A DNA stretch of 64,000 nt from Agrococcus lahaulensis DSM 17612 (GTDB lineage: Bacteria > Actinomycetota > Actinomycetes > Actinomycetales > Microbacteriaceae), in NCBI RefSeq assembly GCF_000425105.1, contig NZ_KE384303.1, positions 372,740-436,739 of the forward strand, given 5' to 3'. Below, piece by piece: positions 59,807 to 64,000 of this stretch (position 1 is its first letter; each line of letters opens with the position of its first letter). The position numbers and the translations under genes are program-made. The notes below the pieces were generated by a model that saw nothing but the letters and a program-made list of their open reading frames with translations, had not been told where the DNA came from and did not search any database.

Positions 59807-61218
59807 TCGAACCAGACCTGACCCAGCCGATCCCCGAGTCGATCGAGCGCGTGCACTTCATCGGCATCGGCGGCTCCGGCATGTCGGGCATCGCGCACAT
59901 GATGCTCGACGCCGGCATCGCCGTCTCGGGCTCCGACCGCTCCGGCTCCGCGACCGTCGATCGCCTGCGCGAGCGCGGCGCGCGCGTCGCGATCGGCCAC
60001 GACGCCGCGAACCTCGCCGTCGAGGGGGAGCACCGCGCGGACGCGGTGGTCGTCACGAGCGCGCTGTGGCCCGACAACCCCGAGCTGCTCGCGGCGCGCG
60101 AGCACGGCATCCCCGTCCTGCACCGCTCGCAGGCCCTCCACGTGCTCGCGCGCGGCAAGCGCGTCGTCGCGGTCGCAGGCGCGCACGGCAAGACGACGAC
60201 GACCGGCATGCTCGTGGTCGGGCTGCACGGCCTCGGGATCGAGGCGGGCTTCGTCAACGGCGGCGTCATCGCCGGGCTCGGCGTCTCGAGCGGTCACGGC
60301 GACTCCGACGTCTTCGTGCTCGAGGCCGACGAGTCGGACGGCTCCTTCCTGCTCTACGACGTCGCCGTCGCGCTCATCACGAACGTCGACACCGACCACC
60401 TCGACCACTACGGCACGCCCGAGGCGTTCGACGCCGCGTTCGCGGCGTTCGCGAACCGGGCGAGCGAGGCCGTCGTGATCTCGATCGACGACCCGGGCGC
60501 CCGCCGCGTGCGCGAGTCGATCTCGCACGAGCGCGTCGTGACCTTCGGCGAGGCCGAGGGCGCCGACGTGCGGATCCTCGACATCCGCCTCGGCGAGAGC
60601 GCCGAGTGCACCGTCGAGGTCGCAGGCACCCGCTTCGAGCTCTCCGCCGGCGTGCCGGGTCGCCACAACGCCGTCAACGCGGCCGGCGCCCTCGCGACGC
60701 TCGTCGCGCTCGGCGTCGCTCCCGCCGAGGCCGCGCGGGCGCTCGCCGCGTTCCGCGGCACCGGGCGTCGCTTCGAGCTCCACGGCGAGCGCCGCGGCGT
60801 GCGGGTCTTCGACGACTACGCCCACCACCCCGCCGAGGTCGACGCGGCGCTCACGGCCGCCCGCAGCGTCATCGGCGACGGCCGGATCATCGCCATCCAC
60901 CAGCCGCACCTCTACACCCGCACGCGCGACATGGCCGGCGAGTTCGCGGCCGTCTACGAGCGCGTCGCCGACCACACCGTCGTGCTCGATGTCTACGGCG
61001 CGCGCGAGGACCCCATCCCCGGCGTCACCGGCGCGCTCGTCGCCGAGCGCTTCACCGACCCGGCCGACGTCGACTACCTGCCCGACTGGCAGCGCGCCGC
61101 CGAGCGCGCCGCCGCGCTCGCGCGCGAGGGCGACATCATCGTGACGCTCTCGTGCGGCGACGTGTACCGCATCATCCCGCAGGTGCTCTCGGCGCTCGAG
61201 GAGGGCGGCGAGGCGTGA
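59803..61218 (+). CDS. murC: UDP-MurNAc–L-alanine ligase MurC
   Basis: A 471-residue Mur ligase attaching the first amino acid (L-Ala, or Gly/Ser in some B-type walls). [21 protein letters not shown] loop [38 protein letters not shown] and [14 protein letters not shown] are typical. GTG start overlaps the murG stop (GTGA), and the stop overlaps the ftsQ start. Confidence 0.96.
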   Translation: MIEPDLTQPIPESIERVHFIGIGGSGMSGIAHMMLDAGIAVSGSDRSGSATVDRLRERGARVAIGHDAANLAVEGEHRADAVVVTSALWPDNPELLAAREHGIPVLHRSQALHVLARGKRVVAVAGAHGKTTTTGMLVVGLHGLGIEAGFVNGGVIAGLGVSSGHGDSDVFVLEADESDGSFLLYDVAVALITNVDTDHLDHYGTPEAFDAAFAAFANRASEAVVISIDDPGARRVRESISHERVVTFGEAEGADVRILDIRLGESAECTVEVAGTRFELSAGVPGRHNAVNAAGALATLVALGVAPAEAARALAAFRGTGRRFELHGERRGVRVFDDYAHHPAEVDAALTAARSVIGDGRIIAIHQPHLYTRTRDMAGEFAAVYERVADHTVVLDVYGAREDPIPGVTGALVAERFTDPADVDYLPDWQRAAERAAALAREGDIIVTLSCGDVYRIIPQVLSALEEGGEA

Positions 61219-62327
61219 GGCGACCCGACGGCTTCGAGCCGATCGAGCCCGAGCCCCGCGCACCCGAGGCCGAGGAGGCCGGGGAGCGGCCCGCCGACCT
61301 CGCCGAGCTCGTGCGCGCCCGCCGCGAGGCGCTCCGGCGCGAGGCGCTCGAGCGCGAGGCCGCCGAAGCCGTGCCGCAGCGGCGCTGGGCGCTGAGCGCC
61401 TACAGCGACCTCGACGAGGGGGAGGGGGCGGAGGCCGCCGGCACCGCCCGCGGGACGGCGCCGGTCGAGCCGCTCATCGAGGGCGGATCGCACGCCCAGC
61501 GCGTCGACAAGGCCTGGCGCGAGGCGGAGCGCGAGCAGCGGCGAGCCGAGCGCGTCGAGGCGCGATCGGCGGCGCGCACCGCGAGGGCGGCGAAGCGCGC
61601 GCGCGTCCGCCGCGAGCGCGCGGAGGTGCGGCGCTTCACCGCCGCGCGCCGCCGGCAGCTGCGCACCGCGCTGCTCGCGGTCGGCGGGCTCGCGGTCGCA
61701 CTGGCCGTGCTCGTCGGGCTCGTCTGGTCGCCGCTCATGTCGGTGCGCGAGGTGCGCGTCGAGGGCACCGAGCGGCTCGGCGCGGCCGCGGTGCAGCAAG
61801 CGCTCGCCGACTCGATGGGCCAGCCGATCGCGACGGTCACGGAGGAGGGCGTCGCCGAGCGCCTTCGATCGATCCCGCAGATCGAGTCCTTCCGGGTCGA
61901 CATCGTGCCGCCGTCGACCGTGATCGTCCGGATCGTCGAGCGCGAGCCCGCGGCGATCGTGCGGGGGGAGGCCGGTGAGGCCGTCATCGACGCGGCGGGC
62001 GTCGTCCTCGGCGGCGTCGACGAGTCGACCGCCGCGCTCCCGCGGCTCGACGGCGTCGCGGTGGGCACCGAGGAGTTCGAGGCGGCCGCGACGGTGCTCG
62101 TGTCGGTGCCGAGGAGCGTGCTCGAGGCGACCGCGACCATCGCGGCGCCGACGCCGTCCGACATCCGGCTCTCCCTCCACAGCGGCCAGACGGTGCTGTG
62201 GGGCGGCGCCGACGAGAGCCAGCTCAAGGCCGACGTGCTCGCCGCGCTGCTCGAGACACAGGACCCCGCGCTCGCGGTCGTGCTCGACGTCAGCGCCCCC
62301 GAGACGCCCGTCGTCCGCGGCTCCTGA
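61215..62327 (+). CDS. ftsQ: Cell-division protein FtsQ/DivIB
   Basis: A 370-residue single-pass divisome protein. A long, very charged cytoplasmic region (~155 residues, rich in Arg, Glu and Ala, probably helical) precedes one helix (~residues 155–178), then the POTRA domain ([20 protein letters not shown], then [20 protein letters not shown]) and the FtsQ beta domain. GTG start overlaps the murC stop. It is the last gene before the ftsZ promoter region. Confidence 0.92.
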   Translation: MRRPDGFEPIEPEPRAPEAEEAGERPADLAELVRARREALRREALEREAAEAVPQRRWALSAYSDLDEGEGAEAAGTARGTAPVEPLIEGGSHAQRVDKAWREAEREQRRAERVEARSAARTARAAKRARVRRERAEVRRFTAARRRQLRTALLAVGGLAVALAVLVGLVWSPLMSVREVRVEGTERLGAAAVQQALADSMGQPIATVTEEGVAERLRSIPQIESFRVDIVPPSTVIVRIVEREPAAIVRGEAGEAVIDAAGVVLGGVDESTAALPRLDGVAVGTEEFEAAATVLVSVPRSVLEATATIAAPTPSDIRLSLHSGQTVLWGGADESQLKADVLAALLETQDPALAVVLDVSAPETPVVRGS

Positions 62328-62368
62328 CCCTGCTCGGCGCTCGCTCGAGCATGCCGCGAGGGGCCGAG

Positions 62369-62387
62369 GAATCTGACGATTCTTTTT
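62369..62387 (+). terminator. Weak intrinsic terminator after ftsQ
   Basis: GAATC-TGAC-GATTC followed by TTTTT: a short AT-rich hairpin with a clean T-run, rare in this genome, 41 bp past the ftsQ stop. It may reduce read-through into ftsZ. Confidence 0.55.
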
Positions 62388-62446
62388 CTTGTCGCGGCGT
62401 GCGCCGACACACCGAGTCGCTCCCGGCCGAGCGCGCCCGCCGCCCG

Positions 62447-62508
62447 TACCGTCGGAGTCGTCAGCATGAAGTGAGGAATTCTCTAAACCTCAACTAGAGG
62501 TTGAGAGT
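62447..62508 (+). promoter_or_regulatory. ftsZ promoter region with FtsR-type operator
   Basis: TACCGT (62,447–62,452) is a -10 candidate. AACCTC-AACTA-GAGGTT (62,486–62,502) is a perfect inverted repeat, overlapped by a second one, CTCAAC-TAGAG-GTTGAG (62,490–62,506). The site shares AACCTC-ACT-GA-GGTTG with the one before the second merR gene. FtsR is known to activate ftsZ in Corynebacterium; this is the natural candidate site. Confidence 0.65.
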
Positions 62509-62528
62509 TCGATCGAGGGGCCGGGACC

Positions 62529-63695
62529 GTGACTTCCAACAACAACTACCTCGCCGTCATCAAGGTGGTCGGCGTGGGCGGCGGCGGCGTGAACGCCGTG
62601 AACCGCATGATCGACCTCGGCCTGCGCGGCGTCGAGTTCATCGCCATCAACACCGACGCGCAGGCGCTGCTGCTCAGCGACGCCGACGTCAAGCTCGACG
62701 TCGGCCGCGAGCTCACCAAGGGACTCGGCGCGGGCGCCGACCCGGAGGTCGGCCGCCGCGCCGCCGAGGACCACGCGGAGGAGATCGAGGAGGCGCTCGC
62801 GGGCGCCGACATGGTCTTCGTCACCGCGGGCGAGGGCGGCGGCACGGGCACGGGCGGCGCGCCCGTCGTGGCTCGCATCGCGAAGAGCCTCGGCGCGCTC
62901 ACCGTCGGCGTCGTGACCAAGCCGTTCTCGTTCGAGGGCCGCCGCCGCCAGGCGCAGGCCGAGGCGGGCGTCGAGGCGCTCAAGAACGAGGTCGATACCC
63001 TCATCGTCGTGCCGAACGACCGCCTGCTCGAGATCAGCGACATGGGCATCTCGATGGTCGAGGCCTTCGAGACCGCCGACCAGGTGCTGCTCGCCGGCGT
63101 GCAGGGCATCACCGACCTCATCACGACGCCGGGCCTCATCAACGTCGACTTCGCCGACGTGAAGTCGGTCATGCAGGGCGCGGGCTCCGCGCTCATGGGC
63201 ATCGGCTCCTCCCGCGGCGCCGACCGCGCGATCAAGGCGGCGGAGCTCGCCGTCGCGAGCCCGCTGCTCGAGGCGAAGATCGACGGCGCGCACGGCGTGC
63301 TGCTGTCGATCCAGGCGGGCAGCAACCTCGGCATCCACGAGACCTACGACGCGGCGAAGCTCGTGCAGGAGGCCGTGCACCCCGAGGCGAACATCATCTT
63401 CGGCACCGTGATCGACGACACGCTCGGTGACGAGGTGCGCGTGACGGTCATCGCCGCGGGCTTCGACGGCGCCGGCCCGGTCGCGAAGGACGACGACTCG
63501 GTCATCCGCACCGCCGCGCGCACCGAGATGGGCCTGCGCGAGTCGTCGCACAGCGCCCCGAGCGCGCAGGAGGGCGCCGCGGAGCGCCGGCCGATCCCCG
63601 CTCCGCCCGTCGCCGACCACCTCACCGGTCCGGTGCAGCCCCTCACCCAGGTGGACGAGGAGGAGGACGAGTTCCTCCCCGACTTCCTCCGCTGA
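62529..63695 (+). CDS. ftsZ: Cell-division GTPase FtsZ
   Basis: A 388-residue tubulin homologue forming the division ring. [16 protein letters not shown] at the N-terminus, the signature [10 protein letters not shown] at residues 103–112, the T7 loop [11 protein letters not shown] and a C-terminal variable linker (~315–375) ending in the conserved tail EFLPDFLR that binds partners. GTG start with GAGGGG 11 nt upstream. It has its own promoter region, with a MerR-type operator. Confidence 0.97.
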   Translation: MTSNNNYLAVIKVVGVGGGGVNAVNRMIDLGLRGVEFIAINTDAQALLLSDADVKLDVGRELTKGLGAGADPEVGRRAAEDHAEEIEEALAGADMVFVTAGEGGGTGTGGAPVVARIAKSLGALTVGVVTKPFSFEGRRRQAQAEAGVEALKNEVDTLIVVPNDRLLEISDMGISMVEAFETADQVLLAGVQGITDLITTPGLINVDFADVKSVMQGAGSALMGIGSSRGADRAIKAAELAVASPLLEAKIDGAHGVLLSIQAGSNLGIHETYDAAKLVQEAVHPEANIIFGTVIDDTLGDEVRVTVIAAGFDGAGPVAKDDDSVIRTAARTEMGLRESSHSAPSAQEGAAERRPIPAPPVADHLTGPVQPLTQVDEEEDEFLPDFLR

Positions 63696-63696
63696 C

Positions 63697-64000
63697 GTGA
63701 CCGACACGCCCGCCGCGCGCCTCGCCGCGTTCCTCGACGAGCTCGAGGGCGCGCGGCGGGGGCGCGAGGTGACGCTCATCGTCGTGACGAAGCTCCACCC
63801 GGCGTCGCTCGTGCGCGAGCTCGCCGAGGCCGGGCACCGCCACTTCGGCGAGAGCCGGCACCCGGAGTCGCGCGACAAGGCGGCGGAGCTCGAGGACCTC
63901 GGGCTCACGTGGCACTTCGTCGGCCAGCTGCAGCGGAAGAAGGCGCGGCAGGTCGCCCGCTACGCCGACGTGCTGCACTCGATCGACTCCGTCGAGCTCG
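63697..64000 (+). CDS. YggS/YlmE-family PLP homeostasis protein (partial)
   Basis: The first 101 residues of a fold-type III PLP-binding protein, cut by the window end. IVVTKLHPASLVRELAEAGH contains the PLP lysine, followed by FGESRHPESRDKAAELEDLG and WHFVGQLQRKKAR. These proteins buffer PLP, and the gene lies after ftsZ in most Gram-positive genomes. GTG start 1 bp past the ftsZ stop. Confidence 0.93.
   Translation, partial: MTDTPAARLAAFLDELEGARRGREVTLIVVTKLHPASLVRELAEAGHRHFGESRHPESRDKAAELEDLGLTWHFVGQLQRKKARQVARYADVLHSIDSVEL

Overview
The window is very GC-rich actinobacterial chromosome. Gene content and order (complete mraZ-to-ftsZ division/cell-wall cluster, pknL–Rv2175c-like pair, garA–ftsR–MerR cluster, class II DAHP synthase, long-form GapB) point to the family Microbacteriaceae. 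An Agrococcus-like genus is plausible but cannot be proven from the sequence. Almost everything is core metabolism, envelope and cell-division genes in good coding condition.

Layout. 1–7,000: pyridoxal kinase, an MFS exporter, a siderophore-interacting flavoprotein behind a DtxR/IdeR-like iron box, a long GAPDH, an FBP (EF-G-binding-like) zinc protein, an S10 peptidase and a tRNA-Pro(GGG). 7,093–9,600: a small decayed patch just behind the tRNA, with an IS3-type remnant (frameshifted orfA, truncated orfB), a sarcosine-oxidase-like flavoprotein, an ABM monooxygenase and a broken PfpI/DJ-1 gene. 9,600–31,100: assorted oxidoreductases, a TetR/MMPL pair, a mycoredoxin, a PLP enzyme, a MASE1 histidine kinase, a thiolase, a luciferase-like monooxygenase and a tag–amidotransferase–glycerate kinase operon. 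31,100–34,200: azlCD, then GarA-like FHA protein, FtsR and a second MerR regulator. 34,200–34,500: two opposed arrays of 20-bp repeats. 34,500–47,500: ParA, pyruvate carboxylase, peptide deformylase, acyl-CoA ligase, acyltransferase, DAHP synthase, PASTA kinase with its Rv2175c-like partner, polyprenyl synthase and a DUF3040 protein. 47,700–64,000: mraZ, rsmH, ftsL, ftsI, murE, murF, mraY, murD, ftsW, murG, murC, ftsQ, ftsZ and the start of a YggS/YlmE gene, tightly packed with 1–4 bp or larger overlaps.

How the parts connect. The FtsR-type regulator at 32.8 kb is expected to act on ftsZ at 62.5 kb. Matching inverted repeats (AACCTC-ACT-GA-GGTT type) lie in front of ftsZ and in front of the second MerR gene. 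MraZ-type boxes at 10-bp spacing sit in front of mraZ, and a sequence resembling the actinobacterial mraW RNA motif sits in front of rsmH. The PASTA kinase, FHA protein and Rv2175c homologue form a plausible Ser/Thr phosphosignalling set tied to growth and wall synthesis. Many genes appear to be leaderless: a TANNNT-like -10 element lies only 6–8 nt before the start codon, and this decided several starts.

No clearly new multi-gene system was found. The best leads are the opposed 20-bp repeat arrays, the shared MerR-type operators, an OYE-family enzyme lacking one expected iron–sulphur cysteine, and a MurE with FNPR in place of the DNPR specificity motif.
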